This document shows, piece by piece, positions 37,572 to 48,198 of a stretch of 64,000 nt of DNA. The notes below the pieces were generated by a model. It was not told the DNA's origin, did no database searches, and worked only from the letters and a program-made list of their open reading frames with translations. The stretch comes from Mycobacterium sp. 155 (GTDB taxonomy: Bacteria; Actinomycetota; Actinomycetes; Mycobacteriales; Mycobacteriaceae), in assembly GCF_000373905.1 (NCBI RefSeq), contig NZ_KB892705.1:2893183-2957182 (forward strand), given 5' to 3'. The translations under genes were made by a program, and so were the position numbers. Position 1 is the stretch's first letter. Each line of letters opens with the position of its first letter.

Positions 37572-37883
37572 GTGCTTCCTCTACGGGGCGGTACCTGTCT
37601 ACGTTGACTCCGAAGCTGCCCGGTCGAAAATGTGCCCAACGGGTCCCCGGAAACTTTATCCATCGCCCCGGCAGCCGTAACCATCGCCACCACGATGTGG
37701 CAGATCTCACCGTCTTTGGCCGGTGATACAGGTCACATTCTGCAGCGGAAAGGCCAGATGGGTTGCCACCATCATTGGGGTTTGGTTAACGTGCCTCTGG
37801 TCCAGATAACGTTTATGTCACGACAAGAAGGATTTTCCGGGTTGCCCGAGCATCGTTCGTCTGCGTCTCCCACAGGGGTATCG

Positions 37884-38921
37884 GTGAACGCGCGCACCCG
37901 GAAAATAGTGCCGGCCGACAAACCAGACACTGCGGAAATCACCGACATCATTCCGTTCAACGAGTTCGGAAAACTCTCTGACCTGGATTTTCACAGCTCC
38001 AGCGCGTTCGATCGGGAGTCCCGGGTAATTCACGCCCCTGAACTCGACGACCTGCATGACACCGATGATCTGATCTCGGCCCAGCTGACCGTGCCGTCCG
38101 AATTCCGCGCCGAGGCCGGTAGCAATCGCAACTCCAGCCACGCCTACCGCGACAGCCACACCGATATGAGCGACGGCAACGCCGCCACTGACGTCATCGA
38201 TATGAGCCCCCGCCGCGGCGCCCATCGCAAGGAAACCCCGGGCCCGGTCAAGAGTCGCCTGCTGATCGCGGCCATGGCCGCCGGCGCCACCGCCGCGGGG
38301 GCCTACTCGTTGACCAGCGGCACTCAGGCAAGCGCCGACGACACCATCGTCGCCTCGGGCCTCAGCACCGCACGCAACGCCACCACCGGCTCGGTGGACG
38401 GCATGCAGATCGTGACGGTCGCCGCGAACAACACCTCGACCGTGCATGCCGAGGAAATCACCAAGGCCGCCGCTTTCGCCCAGGAGCGCGCCGAACGTGA
38501 GGCCCGGCTGTCCCGCCCGCTGTTCGTGATGCCCACCAAGGGGTTCGTGTGGACCTCGACCTTCGGCTACCGCTGGGGTGTCCTGCACGCCGGCATCGAC
38601 TTGGCAAGTCCGATCGGTACCCCGATCGTGGCCGTCGCCGACGGTGTGGTGACCGATGTGGGCCCGACAGCCGGTTACGGCGCCTGGGTCAAACTGCGCC
38701 ACGCGGACGGCACCGTGACGCTGTACGGCCACATCAACACCTGGCTTGTCAGCGTCGGTCAGCGCGTCATGGCCGGCGATCAGATCGCCACCGTCGGCAA
38801 CCGGGGTAACTCGACCGGTCCACACCTGCACTTCGAAGTTCTGCTCAACGGCACGCAACGCATCGACCCGGTGCCGTGGCTGGCGCAGCGCGGGCTCAGC
38901 CCGGGCAACTATGTTGGCTGA
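37884..38921 (+). CDS. Secreted/anchored M23-family metallopeptidase
   Basis: A 345-residue protein homologous to Rv0950c. A cytoplasmic N-terminus (about 110 residues) precedes one membrane helix (SRLLIAAMAAGATAAGAYS, about 123-141) and an external C-terminal LytM/M23 domain with zinc ligands in HAGIDLA and GPHLHFEV. Such enzymes or their inactive relatives cut or organise peptidoglycan at division. The GTG at 37884 (SD AGGGG 5 nt upstream) was preferred; an in-frame ATG at 37815 adds 23 residues. It is coupled to the next gene (TGA-GTG). Confidence 0.8.
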   Translation: MNARTRKIVPADKPDTAEITDIIPFNEFGKLSDLDFHSSSAFDRESRVIHAPELDDLHDTDDLISAQLTVPSEFRAEAGSNRNSSHAYRDSHTDMSDGNAATDVIDMSPRRGAHRKETPGPVKSRLLIAAMAAGATAAGAYSLTSGTQASADDTIVASGLSTARNATTGSVDGMQIVTVAANNTSTVHAEEITKAAAFAQERAEREARLSRPLFVMPTKGFVWTSTFGYRWGVLHAGIDLASPIGTPIVAVADGVVTDVGPTAGYGAWVKLRHADGTVTLYGHINTWLVSVGQRVMAGDQIATVGNRGNSTGPHLHFEVLLNGTQRIDPVPWLAQRGLSPGNYVG

Positions 38922-39530
38922 GTGAGCGACGCCGCCGAGAGCAGGGCCTCAACCGGCCGGTCCGACGACCACACTCGCATCATCCGGCGCCACCCGACTG
39001 GCGCCATCCCCACCGCGGCCGACGCCGAACCCGCCACTAGCCTGATCGGCCGTCCTGCGGGCGCATACGACCCTCGCGCCGCAGGCAATGCGCAGACACA
39101 GACCCGCTACATTCCCCGCGCGCGGCCGGTGACGATTCCCCGCAACTCCGCAGGCGCCAATCCCCGATCATCCGTCGCAGCCGCAACGGCGAGCATCCTC
39201 AGCGGTTGGGCCACCGCCATGATCGCCACAGACCTGATCGCCGGGTGGTGGCACAGCGACCGGTTGTTCTGCGTGGCGATCGGTTTTCTCACCGCGGTCT
39301 CGTCCGCGGCCACCATCAGCGGGCTGATCTCCCTGTTGCTGCGCCGGCGGACGGGCCCGCTGCTGATCGTCGTCGGCTCGATCATCGGGCTGCTCATCTT
39401 CGGCAGCCTCTTCATCGCGGGCGCCAAGCTCCATCCCGTGGTGTACGCGATGCCGGTACTGCCGGCCGCCGCGATCGTGCTCACGCTGCTGCCGTCGACC
39501 CGGCGATGGGGTGCCGGTCCGCGAAGCTGA
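38922..39530 (+). CDS. Conserved hypothetical membrane protein
   Basis: A 202-residue protein. A disordered, Arg/Pro-rich N-terminus (1-85) is followed by about four hydrophobic segments (86-195). No domain is recognised. It starts with GTG directly after the stop of the M23 gene, so it is co-translated with it, which suggests an envelope-linked partner. It is convergent with uvrD1 (9 bp gap). Confidence 0.65.
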   Translation: MSDAAESRASTGRSDDHTRIIRRHPTGAIPTAADAEPATSLIGRPAGAYDPRAAGNAQTQTRYIPRARPVTIPRNSAGANPRSSVAAATASILSGWATAMIATDLIAGWWHSDRLFCVAIGFLTAVSSAATISGLISLLLRRRTGPLLIVVGSIIGLLIFGSLFIAGAKLHPVVYAMPVLPAAAIVLTLLPSTRRWGAGPRS

Positions 39531-39539
39531 GGTGCGCGT

Positions 39540-41870
39540 CTAGAGCTTTTGCACCGGCGCGTGGTTGTGCATCAACTTGACCCGGCCTGCGCTGCCGAAG
39601 TCGATCAACGACATGGCGGTTTCGCCCGTCCCGGAGACCTCCTCGACGCGGCCGAGACCGTACTTGTCGTGGGTGACCCGGTCGCCGGGCTCCAGCACGA
39701 TCAGCGGGCGGTTACGCGTCGCGGCTCGCGCCGGGGATGGGCGGGCGGTGCTGTAGGCGCCAAAAGAAGCGCCTCCGGGCGCACTCAGGGACGGGGCCTG
39801 CTCGACGCGCCGCCAGTTGACCAGCTCCTCCGGGATCTCCCGCAGGAAACGGGATTCCGGGTTGAGCATCGGCTGCCCCCACGACGATCGCACCTTGGCC
39901 CGGCTGACGTACAGCCGCTGACGTGCGCGCGTGATGCCCACGTAGGCCAGCCGGCGTTCCTCGGACAGTTCGGTCGGATCGCCCAGGGCCCGCATGTGCG
40001 GGAACATACCGTCCTCCCAGCCGGTCACGAACACGGCGGGGAACTCAAGTCCCTTGGCGGTGTGCAGAGTCATCAGCGTCACCACGCCGGCGCCCTCTTC
40101 GGGGAGTTCGTCGGCGTCGGCGACCAGCGACACCCGTTCCAGGAACTGGGCCAGCACGCCGGTGTCGGGGATGTCCTCGTCGATCGGTTCGTCTTCGGCC
40201 AGTGCCCGAGCATTGGCCAGGTCGATGCTGAATTCGTGTGCGACGCTGACCAATTCGTTGAGGTTGTCGAGCCGGGCCAGATCCTGCGGGTCGCTCGACG
40301 CTTCGAGTTCGCGCCGGTAACCGGTGCGCTCGAGCACCGCTTCGACCAGATCGCCGAGCTCGCCGTCGAGTTTGCCGCGTAAGTCGTCGAGCATCTGGAC
40401 GAACGACGCGATCGCCTTCTCCGAGCGGGTGTTGAGCATCGGCACCCGGCCCTCGGCCGCGGCCTGCAGAGCGTCGTTGAAGCTGCCACCGGTGTTCTCG
40501 GCGTAGACGGCAACGCACGCCTCGGCCCGGTCTCCGATCCCGCGGCGCGGCGTGTTGAGGATGCGACGCATGCTCACCGAGTCGCCCGGGTTGTCGAGGA
40601 CACGAAGGTAGGCGACGACGTCGCGGATCTCCCGGCGCTCATAAAAGCGCACGCCCCCAACCACTTTGTACGGAATGCCGGCCCGGATGAACACTTCCTC
40701 CAGGGCACGCGAGGAATTGTTGGTGCGGTAGAACACCGCGACATCCGCGTACTTCAGCCCTTCCCGGTCCGCGAGTGCATCGATCTCTTCGGCAACGAAG
40801 CGGGCCTCGTCGTGCTCATTGTCGGCGACGTAGCCGACGATCAGCTCACCCTCGCCGGCGTCGGTCCACAGCCGCTTTTCCCGCCGGCCGGCGTTGCGTG
40901 CGATCACCGAGTTCGCGGCGTTCAGGATGGTCTGGGTGGAGCGGTAGTTCTGTTCCAGCAGAATCGTCGTCGCGTCGGGATAGTCCCGTTCGAAGTCCTC
41001 GATGTTGCGGATGGTGGCGCCCCGGAAGGCGTAGATCGACTGGTCGGCGTCGCCTACCACGCACAGCTCGGCGGGCGGCACCGTGCCCTCGGTGCCCTCG
41101 GTGTCGTGTCCCACCAGTTCCCGCACCAGCATGTACTGGGCATGGTTGGTGTCCTGATACTCGTCGACCAGGATGTGCCGGAAACGTCGCCGGTAGTACT
41201 GGGCGATCTGCGGAAAGGCCTGCAGCACAGCGACCGTCTCACCGATCAGATCGTCGAAATCCAGGGCGTTGGCGGCCCGCAGCCGGCGCTGGTACTCGGC
41301 ATAGACCTGGGCGACGATACGGGCCATCTCCTCTTCGGCCTCGAAGGCCTCGGCCGCGGCCTGCTCCGGGCTGATCAGCTCGTTCTTCAGATTGGAGATG
41401 CCGTTGGCGAGCAGCCGCGGCGAGTACCGCTTAGTGTCCAGGCCCATGTCCTTGCCGATCATCATCAGCAGGCGCCGCGAATCGTCGGAATCGTAGATGG
41501 AGAAGTTGGAGTTCAGCCCGGGCAGCAGCGAGGCCTGATTACGCAGGATCCGCACGCACGAAGAATGGAACGTGGAAACCCACATGTTCCTGGCTCTGGG
41601 CCCCACAAGGCCGACCACGCGTTCGCGCATCTCCGCGGCGGCCTTGTTGGTGAACGTGATGGCCAGGATCTGCCCCACCCCGACGTCGCGCGCAGCCAGC
41701 AGGTGGGCGATCCGCCGCGTCAGCACCGCCGTCTTGCCCGATCCGGCACCGGCCACGATGAGCAGCGGCGAGCCCTGGTGCAGCACCGCCTGACGCTGCT
41801 GGGGGTTGAGCCCCTCCAGCAGTTGATCGGCTTCTGAGACAGCTGAGGAGGCGACGGGCGAGGTGGTCAT
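39540..41870 (-). CDS. uvrD1: UvrD/PcrA superfamily 1 DNA helicase
   Basis: A 776-residue 3'-5' helicase homologous to Rv0949. SF1A motifs are intact: Q motif LNPQQRQAVLH, Walker A AGAGSGKTAVL, DEYQDTN (Walker B), QNYRST, and LMTLHTAKGLEF. The C-terminus (residues ~715-776) matches the RNAP/Ku-interacting Tudor-like tail (GDRVTHDKYGLGRVEEVSG). It acts in nucleotide-excision repair and in Ku-stimulated unwinding. The ATG at 41870 begins the known N-terminus. Confidence 0.97.
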   Translation of the reverse strand: MTTSPVASSAVSEADQLLEGLNPQQRQAVLHQGSPLLIVAGAGSGKTAVLTRRIAHLLAARDVGVGQILAITFTNKAAAEMRERVVGLVGPRARNMWVSTFHSSCVRILRNQASLLPGLNSNFSIYDSDDSRRLLMMIGKDMGLDTKRYSPRLLANGISNLKNELISPEQAAAEAFEAEEEMARIVAQVYAEYQRRLRAANALDFDDLIGETVAVLQAFPQIAQYYRRRFRHILVDEYQDTNHAQYMLVRELVGHDTEGTEGTVPPAELCVVGDADQSIYAFRGATIRNIEDFERDYPDATTILLEQNYRSTQTILNAANSVIARNAGRREKRLWTDAGEGELIVGYVADNEHDEARFVAEEIDALADREGLKYADVAVFYRTNNSSRALEEVFIRAGIPYKVVGGVRFYERREIRDVVAYLRVLDNPGDSVSMRRILNTPRRGIGDRAEACVAVYAENTGGSFNDALQAAAEGRVPMLNTRSEKAIASFVQMLDDLRGKLDGELGDLVEAVLERTGYRRELEASSDPQDLARLDNLNELVSVAHEFSIDLANARALAEDEPIDEDIPDTGVLAQFLERVSLVADADELPEEGAGVVTLMTLHTAKGLEFPAVFVTGWEDGMFPHMRALGDPTELSEERRLAYVGITRARQRLYVSRAKVRSSWGQPMLNPESRFLREIPEELVNWRRVEQAPSLSAPGGASFGAYSTARPSPARAATRNRPLIVLEPGDRVTHDKYGLGRVEEVSGTGETAMSLIDFGSAGRVKLMHNHAPVQKL

Positions 41871-42011
41871 AGCGACCTCAAACTTACCGCCGCACCGCGA
41901 CAGTTTTGCGCCGGCCCGAGCACCGGTGGCACACTCGAACGCGTGTTTTCCACGCCCCGCGGTCCGCATCGGATCCGGGGCCTATCTCGTGTGTGAGGCC
42001 CACCACCAAAG

Positions 42012-42305
42012 ATGAGACCCCCACACAACGAAAAGCCCACATTGACTGAGACGATCGAGACCGTGCCTGACATCGATGACCTACGTCGCGAAATCGACGA
42101 ACTCGACGCCGCCATCCTGGCCGCTGTCCAGCGGCGCACCGAGGTTTCCAAGCTGATCGGCCAGGCCCGCATGGCGTCAGGCGGCACCCGCCTGGTCCAC
42201 AGCCGCGAGATGAAGGTCATCGAGCGCTTCAGTGTGCTCGGCCCCGAGGGCAAAGACCTCGCCATGCTGTTGCTGCGGCTCGGCCGGGGGCGGCTCGGCC
42301 ACTAA
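42012..42305 (+). CDS. Chorismate mutase, AroQ-delta type
   Basis: A 97-residue intracellular chorismate mutase homologous to Rv0948c. It converts chorismate to prephenate for Phe/Tyr synthesis and is activated by binding DAHP synthase (AroG). The three-helix AroQ fold shows LRREIDELDAAILAAVQRR, KARMASGGTR-like QARMASGG and REMKVIER. The C-terminal LRLGRGRLGH, which contacts AroG, is intact. The last 4 bp overlap the convergent acyltransferase gene. Confidence 0.94.
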   Translation: MRPPHNEKPTLTETIETVPDIDDLRREIDELDAAILAAVQRRTEVSKLIGQARMASGGTRLVHSREMKVIERFSVLGPEGKDLAMLLLRLGRGRLGH

Positions 42306-44335
42306 CCTTTCCGCTGCGGGGCAGGGGGCGGGGGTGGAGGCGGCAGGTTGCGCAGTGAGTCGGCCAACCACGGTGCGAGCCATTTGACGGCCTCGGCCGT
42401 GGGGTGCACACCGTCGCTGCGCATCCTGATGCCGTCGACGCGCGCAGTGTAGGCGCCGCCGGGATTGAGCTTGGCGTTGAAATCGAGCACCTCGAAATTC
42501 GGGTGCTTGCCGACGACCGCGCGCAGGATCTTGTTCCATTCCTGCACGCGGGCCGGCTGATCCTCGGGGTAGAGGCTGCCGTCCGCGCGCTCCCCCCGGC
42601 GGTTGTACAGCGCTGTCGTCACCACCACTCGCGCCCCGGTCGAGCCCAGGATGTCCAATGCGCGCTGCAGCTCACCCTGCAGGTACTTGTCGAAGTCCGG
42701 GTCGCCGATGTGCGTCCAATGCCCCTGCCACATCCGGTCCACGGTCTCCCAGCGGCCGATCATCAGCAGCACGATGTCGGGCCGGTCGTGGGTGACCCGC
42801 TGGGTCCAGCGTTCCGGCCAGGTGTCGCATTCGGGCTTCTGGTTGAGGGTCTCCCCGCTCGACCGATACGGGCCGCCGCGGACGACGCCGCAGCCGATGG
42901 TGGTGTAGTCGCTGAAGCGCAGCCCAGGGGTGGTCGGCAGGTAGCGCATGAGCGTCCAGGCCACCGAGTCGCCGAATACGCCGACCACCTTGGTGCCGGG
43001 ATCTCGGACCGGGACACCACCGACCGGGACCGGCACCTCGGCGCCGACGTCTTCCTTGAGGGCGGCCGACATGACGTCGGGACCGGTTCGTTCGGAGGGT
43101 TGTGTGACGGGCAGGACACCCATCGTCACCGCGGCCGCGGTCGCCACCGTGGCAGCGGCCAACCTCAGCATCGGCACATGCGTCGGACGCCAACGCCGCA
43201 CCGGTTGTTCGATCAGCCACCACGAGACGATGGCTGCCGCGAGGGTGACCGCACATCTGAGCGTCAGCAGCGACCAACTCGTCCACCCGGTACGTTCCCC
43301 GTCGAGGATCAAGAAGACCGGCCAGTGCCAGAGGTACACGCCATAGGAGATGGCGCCCAGCGCCACGAGCGGACGCCACGCCAGAGCCTTCGCGACGTAC
43401 CCGTCCTGGTCGAGCGCGACGGGCGCGACCACCAATACCGCGGCCACGGCGACCACGGTCAGCAGGCCGTGCCGGAAGTCATCGGCGCTGCCCGTGGCCA
43501 GGTGCGCGGCGACCGCGAGCATCGCGAGCCCGACCACCGGCAGCAGCCAGGCGACCCAACGCAGCCGGCGAGTGCGGATCAGCGTGCCGGACATGGTCAG
43601 CGCCGACCAATCCCGCACCAGCAGGGCCGCCGCAGCCGCCCCGACCAGCAGCGCCTGCACGCGAGTGTCTGTGCCGAAGTAGACCCGGTTGACATCCTGG
43701 GTGCTGTCGCCGACGAGCAGGATGGCCTCGGCGGCCGATGCCGCGACACCCGCCGCGGCGAGCCCGAACACCGCCCACCGCACGGTGCGTGCCGAGCGAC
43801 GGCGCAGCAGCAGTGCCGCGCCAACCAGCAGCACCGGCCAGATGACGTAGTACTGCTCCTCCACCCCCAACGACCACGTGTGCTGCAGCGGGGACGGGGC
43901 GCCGCCCTGAGTGAAGTAGTCGGCCTTCTGAAGCACGAAGCCCCAGTTGGCAATCCAGAAGAACGCGGACACGGCGTCGTTGCGCACGTCGGCGACCGAC
44001 TCGGGCGGGAACAGGTCCCGCGCGGCGACGACGGCCAGCGTCATCACGAGCATCGCCGGCAGCAGCCTGCGCGCCCGGCGAACCCAGAACGCCTTGAGAT
44101 CGATGCGGTAGGTGTTGCGGTGCTCGTCGAGCAACAGCGACGTGATCAGGAAACCGCTGAGCACGAAGAACACATCCACGCCGATGAAGCCGCCGCCTAG
44201 GCCCGGAACACCGCCATGGGCAGCGACCACCAGCAGCACGGCAACAGCGCGGATGCCGTCCAGTGCCGGGATACCGCGACGGGGGGTGGCAGCCCGGCGA
44301 ACGGCCACCCGGACCGGCGCCGCAGTCACGTCCAT
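42302..44335 (-). CDS. OatA-like acyltransferase (AT3-SGNH fusion)
   Basis: A 677-residue membrane enzyme. The N-terminal acyltransferase-3 domain has about ten helices (30-420) with RGIPALDGIRAVAVLLV and the catalytic His region VVAAHGGVPG. A C-terminal SGNH hydrolase-like domain (about 440-665) carries block I FGDSVAW and block V D-G-V-H-P. Such fusions O-acetylate peptidoglycan or glycolipid sugars. The C-terminus ends in a Pro-rich tail (LPPPPPPPAPQRKG). The acceptor is unknown. Confidence 0.85.
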   Translation of the reverse strand: MDVTAAPVRVAVRRAATPRRGIPALDGIRAVAVLLVVAAHGGVPGLGGGFIGVDVFFVLSGFLITSLLLDEHRNTYRIDLKAFWVRRARRLLPAMLVMTLAVVAARDLFPPESVADVRNDAVSAFFWIANWGFVLQKADYFTQGGAPSPLQHTWSLGVEEQYYVIWPVLLVGAALLLRRRSARTVRWAVFGLAAAGVAASAAEAILLVGDSTQDVNRVYFGTDTRVQALLVGAAAAALLVRDWSALTMSGTLIRTRRLRWVAWLLPVVGLAMLAVAAHLATGSADDFRHGLLTVVAVAAVLVVAPVALDQDGYVAKALAWRPLVALGAISYGVYLWHWPVFLILDGERTGWTSWSLLTLRCAVTLAAAIVSWWLIEQPVRRWRPTHVPMLRLAAATVATAAAVTMGVLPVTQPSERTGPDVMSAALKEDVGAEVPVPVGGVPVRDPGTKVVGVFGDSVAWTLMRYLPTTPGLRFSDYTTIGCGVVRGGPYRSSGETLNQKPECDTWPERWTQRVTHDRPDIVLLMIGRWETVDRMWQGHWTHIGDPDFDKYLQGELQRALDILGSTGARVVVTTALYNRRGERADGSLYPEDQPARVQEWNKILRAVVGKHPNFEVLDFNAKLNPGGAYTARVDGIRMRSDGVHPTAEAVKWLAPWLADSLRNLPPPPPPPAPQRKG

Positions 44336-44413
44336 GCCCTCCCGTCTGGGGTTCGAGCACGAAAGTCTAAGTGGGCCGCAGCGCCGAATCGGGAAGGCGC
44401 GCTGGGGAAATCC

Positions 44414-45862
44414 TTACTTGGTCAACGCGATGTATTTGATGTCGAGGTATTCGTCGATGCCCTCGCTGCCACCCTCCCGGCCGAATCCGGACTCCTTGAT
44501 CCCGCCGAACGGCGCAGCCGGGTCGGAGATGATGCCGCGGTTGACCCCGACCATGCCCGACTCGATGGCCTCGGCGACCCGCAGTGCACGATCCAACGAC
44601 TGCGTGTAGATGTAAGCCGCCAGCCCATACTCGGTGTCGTTGGCGGCCTTCACGCCCTCCTCCTCGGTGTCGAACCCGGTGATCGGCGCGACTGGTCCGA
44701 ACACCTCTTCCTTGAGGATGCGGGCGTCGGGCGGCACCTCGGTGAGCACGGTGGCCGGGTAGAAGTTGCCCGGCCCGTCGGGGGCGACGCCACCCACCGC
44801 CACTTTCGCACCACGGGACACCGCATCGGAAACCAATTCGGTGACCGTGGCGACCTGGCTGGAATTGATCAACGGACCCAACGTGGACGCCGGGTCAATG
44901 CCCTTCCCGAGGGTGAACTCGCTCATCCGCTTGACCAGCTTGTCAGTGAACTCCTCGCGCACCGAGTTGGCGACGTGGAACCGGTTGGCGGCCGTGCAGG
45001 CTTCACCGCCGTTGCGCATCTTGGCCAGCACGGCACCCTCGACGGCGGCGTCGATGTCGGCGTCGTCGAACACGATGAACGGCGCATTGCCGCCCAACTC
45101 CATCGACGTGCGCAACAACTTGTCGGCCGACTGCTTCACCAGCGCCTTGCCCACGCCTGTCGAACCGGTGAAGGTCACCTTACGCAGCCGGCCGTCGTCG
45201 ATCAGGGCCGCGGTGACCGCGCCAGTATTGGTGGTCGGCAAGACCGACAACACGCCCTTGGGCAGGCCGGCCTCGTCCATGAGCTTTGCCAGCAGCAACA
45301 TGGTCAGCGGGGTTTCCCGCGCAGGTTTGACGATCATGGTGCAGCCAGCAGCGAACGCCGGCCCCATCTTGCGGGTGCCCATGGCCAGCGGGAAGTTCCA
45401 CGGGGTGATGGCGTAGCACGGGCCGACAGGCTGTTTGGTGACGACTATGCGACCGGTCCCGGCGGGGCTCGTGGTGTAGTGCCCGTCGATGCGGACGGCC
45501 TCCTCGGAGAACCAGCGGAAGAACTCGGCACCGTACTTGACCTCGCCCTTGCTCTCGGCGAGCACCTTGCCCATCTCGAGGGTCATCAGCGCGGCGATGT
45601 CATCGGCACGCTCGGTGATCTTCTCGAACACCGCTCGCAGGATTTCACCGCGTTCGCGCGGTGCCGTGGCGGCCCACTCGGCCTGGACTGCGCATGCGGC
45701 GTCGAGCGCGGCGATCGCGTCCTCCGCTGTGGCGTTGGAGACGGAGGCCAGGACCTGGTCGTCGCTGGGGTCAAGGACGTCGAAAGTCGAGGCAGCTTCC
45801 CGCTGCTCACCGCCGATCCACAATCCGGTGGGAACTGACTTCAGCAAGGCTGCGCTATCCAT
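44414..45862 (-). CDS. gabD: NAD(P)-dependent aldehyde dehydrogenase, GabD-like
   Basis: A 482-residue aldehyde dehydrogenase most like succinate-semialdehyde dehydrogenases. It has TPWNFPLAM, the glutamate in MELGGNAPF, the cysteine in [11 protein letters not shown], and the C-terminal SGFGREGG motif. Product use in GABA/putrescine degradation is inferred. The ATG at 45862 was preferred over a GTG at 45886 in the same frame. It is divergent from pgi copy 1 with only 50 bp between starts. Confidence 0.8.
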   Translation of the reverse strand: MDSAALLKSVPTGLWIGGEQREAASTFDVLDPSDDQVLASVSNATAEDAIAALDAACAVQAEWAATAPRERGEILRAVFEKITERADDIAALMTLEMGKVLAESKGEVKYGAEFFRWFSEEAVRIDGHYTTSPAGTGRIVVTKQPVGPCYAITPWNFPLAMGTRKMGPAFAAGCTMIVKPARETPLTMLLLAKLMDEAGLPKGVLSVLPTTNTGAVTAALIDDGRLRKVTFTGSTGVGKALVKQSADKLLRTSMELGGNAPFIVFDDADIDAAVEGAVLAKMRNGGEACTAANRFHVANSVREEFTDKLVKRMSEFTLGKGIDPASTLGPLINSSQVATVTELVSDAVSRGAKVAVGGVAPDGPGNFYPATVLTEVPPDARILKEEVFGPVAPITGFDTEEEGVKAANDTEYGLAAYIYTQSLDRALRVAEAIESGMVGVNRGIISDPAAPFGGIKESGFGREGGSEGIDEYLDIKYIALTK

Positions 45863-45912
45863 ACACCCATCATTTACTCCATTCACGATCGCCGCACACT
45901 AGGGTTCTCCGT

Positions 45913-47568
45913 ATGAGCATGAGCGCCGATATTTCGACCACTGCCGCGTGGCAAGCTCTGGTCCGTCATCACGACAAGATCGGCGAGACCCATTTGCGCG
46001 AGTTCTTCGCCGAGGATCCCGCCCGCGGTACCGAGCTGGTGTTGAACGTCGGCGACCTCTACATCGACTACAGCAAGCACCGCATCACCCGCGAGACGGT
46101 GAAGCTTCTGGTGGAGCTGGCCCGCACCGCGGAGCTGGAGCAGCACCGCGACGCCATGTTCTCCGGTGAGCACATCAACACCTCCGAGGACCGCGCCGTA
46201 CTGCACACCGCGCTGCGGTTACCCGCCAACGCCGAACTGACCGTGGACGGCCACAACGTGGTCACCGATGTGCACGATGTGCTCGATCGGATGGGCGCCT
46301 TCACCGACAAGCTGCGCTCGGGTGAGTGGACCGGGGCCACCGGCAAGCGCATCACCACCGTCGTCAACGTCGGTGTCGGCGGTTCGGACCTGGGCCCGGT
46401 GATGGTGTACGACGCGCTGCGGCACTACGCCGACGCGGGCATCTCGGCGCGCTTCGTGTCCAACGTCGACCCCTCCCACCTGGTCGCCACACTCGACGGA
46501 CTCGACCCCGCCACAACGCTTTTCGTCGTCTCGTCCAAGACCTTCTCGACGCTGGAGACGCTGACCAACGCGACCGCGGCGCGACGCTGGCTGGTCAAGG
46601 CGCTAGGCGATGCCGCAGTGGCCAAGCACTTCGTGGCGGTGTCGACCCACAAGAAGCTGGTCGACGAATTCGGCATCAACACCGACAACATGTTCGGCTT
46701 CTGGGACTGGGTCGGTGGCCGCTACTCGGTGGATTCGGCGATCGGGCTGTCGGTGATGGCCGTGATCGGCAAGGAACGCTTCGCCGAGTTCCTGGCCGGC
46801 TTCCACCTTGTCGACGAGCACTTCCGCACCGCCCCACTGGAAGACAACGCGCCGGCACTGCTCGGCCTGATCGGTCTGTGGTATTCGAGTTTCTTCGGCG
46901 CACAGTCACGTGCGGTCCTGCCCTACACCAACGACCTGTGCCGGTTCGCGGCCTACCTGCAGCAGCTGACCATGGAATCGAACGGCAAGTCAGTGCGGTG
47001 CGATGGCTCACCGGTGAGCACCGAGACCGGCGAAATCTATTGGGGCGAGCCAGGAACCAACGGTCAGCACGCCTTCTACCAATTGCTGCACCAAGGCACC
47101 CGACTGATCCCCGCCGACTTCATCGGGTTCTCCCAACCCGTCGACGATCTCGCGACCGCCGACGGCGAGGGCAGCATGCACGACCTGCTGATGAGCAACT
47201 TCTTCGCCCAGACCCAGGTGCTGGCGTTCGGCAAGACCGCCGCCGAGATCACCGCCGAAGGCACCCCCGCCGAGATCGTGCCGCACAAGGTCATGCCGGG
47301 CAACCGGCCATCGACCTCCATCCTGGCCACCAAGCTCACACCCTCAGTCGTCGGCCAGCTGATCGCGCTCTACGAGCACCAGGTATTCACCGAAGGCGTC
47401 ATCTGGGGCATCGACTCCTTCGACCAATGGGGCGTCGAACTGGGCAAGACCCAAGCCAAAGCACTACTACCGGTGATCACCTGCGACGAATCCCCCGCCA
47501 AACAATCCGACTCCTCAACCGACACCCTGGTACGCCGCTACCGCGTAGAACGCGGCCGCTCAGCCTAA
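45913..47568 (+). CDS. pgi: Glucose-6-phosphate isomerase, copy 1
   Basis: A 551-residue PGI interconverting glucose-6-P and fructose-6-P. Sugar-phosphate isomerase motifs [13 protein letters not shown] and the catalytic Glu in [14 protein letters not shown] are intact. From 45916 to 47581 no nucleotide difference from copy 2 (48217-49882) was seen, and the shadow frames also translate identically, so synonymous sites match. The 5' leader differs slightly. It faces gabD on the left and a short atypical spacer on the right. Confidence 0.97.
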   Translation: MSMSADISTTAAWQALVRHHDKIGETHLREFFAEDPARGTELVLNVGDLYIDYSKHRITRETVKLLVELARTAELEQHRDAMFSGEHINTSEDRAVLHTALRLPANAELTVDGHNVVTDVHDVLDRMGAFTDKLRSGEWTGATGKRITTVVNVGVGGSDLGPVMVYDALRHYADAGISARFVSNVDPSHLVATLDGLDPATTLFVVSSKTFSTLETLTNATAARRWLVKALGDAAVAKHFVAVSTHKKLVDEFGINTDNMFGFWDWVGGRYSVDSAIGLSVMAVIGKERFAEFLAGFHLVDEHFRTAPLEDNAPALLGLIGLWYSSFFGAQSRAVLPYTNDLCRFAAYLQQLTMESNGKSVRCDGSPVSTETGEIYWGEPGTNGQHAFYQLLHQGTRLIPADFIGFSQPVDDLATADGEGSMHDLLMSNFFAQTQVLAFGKTAAEITAEGTPAEIVPHKVMPGNRPSTSILATKLTPSVVGQLIALYEHQVFTEGVIWGIDSFDQWGVELGKTQAKALLPVITCDESPAKQSDSSTDTLVRRYRVERGRSA

Positions 47569-47581
47569 AGACCAAGACAGG

Positions 47582-48198
47582 CGCACGAACGAGGGCGGAG
47601 CGCTCCCTCGATGTCACTCTGTGAGTTGGTCACGTCCTGTGAGTTGGTCACGTCGGAGGCCATAGCTTAAAGCTGCAGTTCGGTAGTTTTTATCTAGACT
47701 TTTTTGACACCGTGCGACGACAACGCAGGAGGGCCGCTCTCGGCCCGCCCCGGAGCCCTGCCCCGGACGCCCCGTTGCTACCCCAAGTCGGCAGGCAGGA
47801 CGGCCCCCATCTGCGGCCGTCTCTGAAAGACCCGAAGCCGGAAGCTCGCATAAAAGGCGCCACATGAAGGTTCTAAAAAAGTCTGGACTATATGAATTAG
47901 GCGGCGTACTATGTGGGGGACGCAACTTGATTTATGGGATGTGATAGGCATCACAGCGGTGGAGTTCGCACCAGAGCTCGGCCGCTTCAAGAAGGAGAGG
48001 ATGCCCGACACTGCATTCCTATGTCGCCGGCAGCCACCTGGTGATCCAGTACGAGGATTCCGCGAATCTTCGTGCGAATGCCTATTAGCCCGTTACACCT
48101 TCCCGGCCAAACTGGCAGCATCACCAATCCGCAGTCACCCTCTTCTCTGAGTCTCGTCGCACAAATAACCGTCCAAGGAAGTTAGCTAGGTTCTCCAT
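47582..48198. other. Atypical spacer between the two pgi copies
   Basis: 617 bp of visibly lower GC than its neighbours, with no recognised gene. It has an 18-bp perfect tandem repeat (47619-47636, 47637-47654), a GC-rich hairpin near 47591-47608, and a pair of 10-bp inverted repeats AGACTTTTTT (47696-47705) and AAAAAAGTCT (47876-47885). Between these are two stable hairpins (GGGCCG/CGGCCC at 47731-47746; GACGGCC/GGCCGTC at 47799-47821). A 79-codon frame at 47911-48150 is not convincing. Confidence 0.6.

Noticed and set aside
36399-37607. A 402-codon frame antisense to sucC
   Set aside because: It is a shadow of sucC; composition and lack of homology argue against it.
37815-37883. ATG at 37815 as start of the M23 peptidase
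   Set aside because: The GTG at 37884 has a better Shine-Dalgarno and a TAACGT -10-like box overlaps the earlier start; it is kept as an alternative.
42404-44200. A 598-codon frame antisense to the acyltransferase gene
   Set aside because: It is a shadow frame rich in His, Arg and Gln with no start signal or domain.
46326-47624. Long second frame inside pgi, repeated at 48627-50090
   Set aside because: It is an out-of-frame reading of pgi. It was used only as evidence that the two copies match at synonymous sites.
47911-48150. A 79-codon ORF in the pgi spacer
   Set aside because: There is no Shine-Dalgarno, no domain and no codon bias; it may be an insertion remnant but cannot be called a gene.
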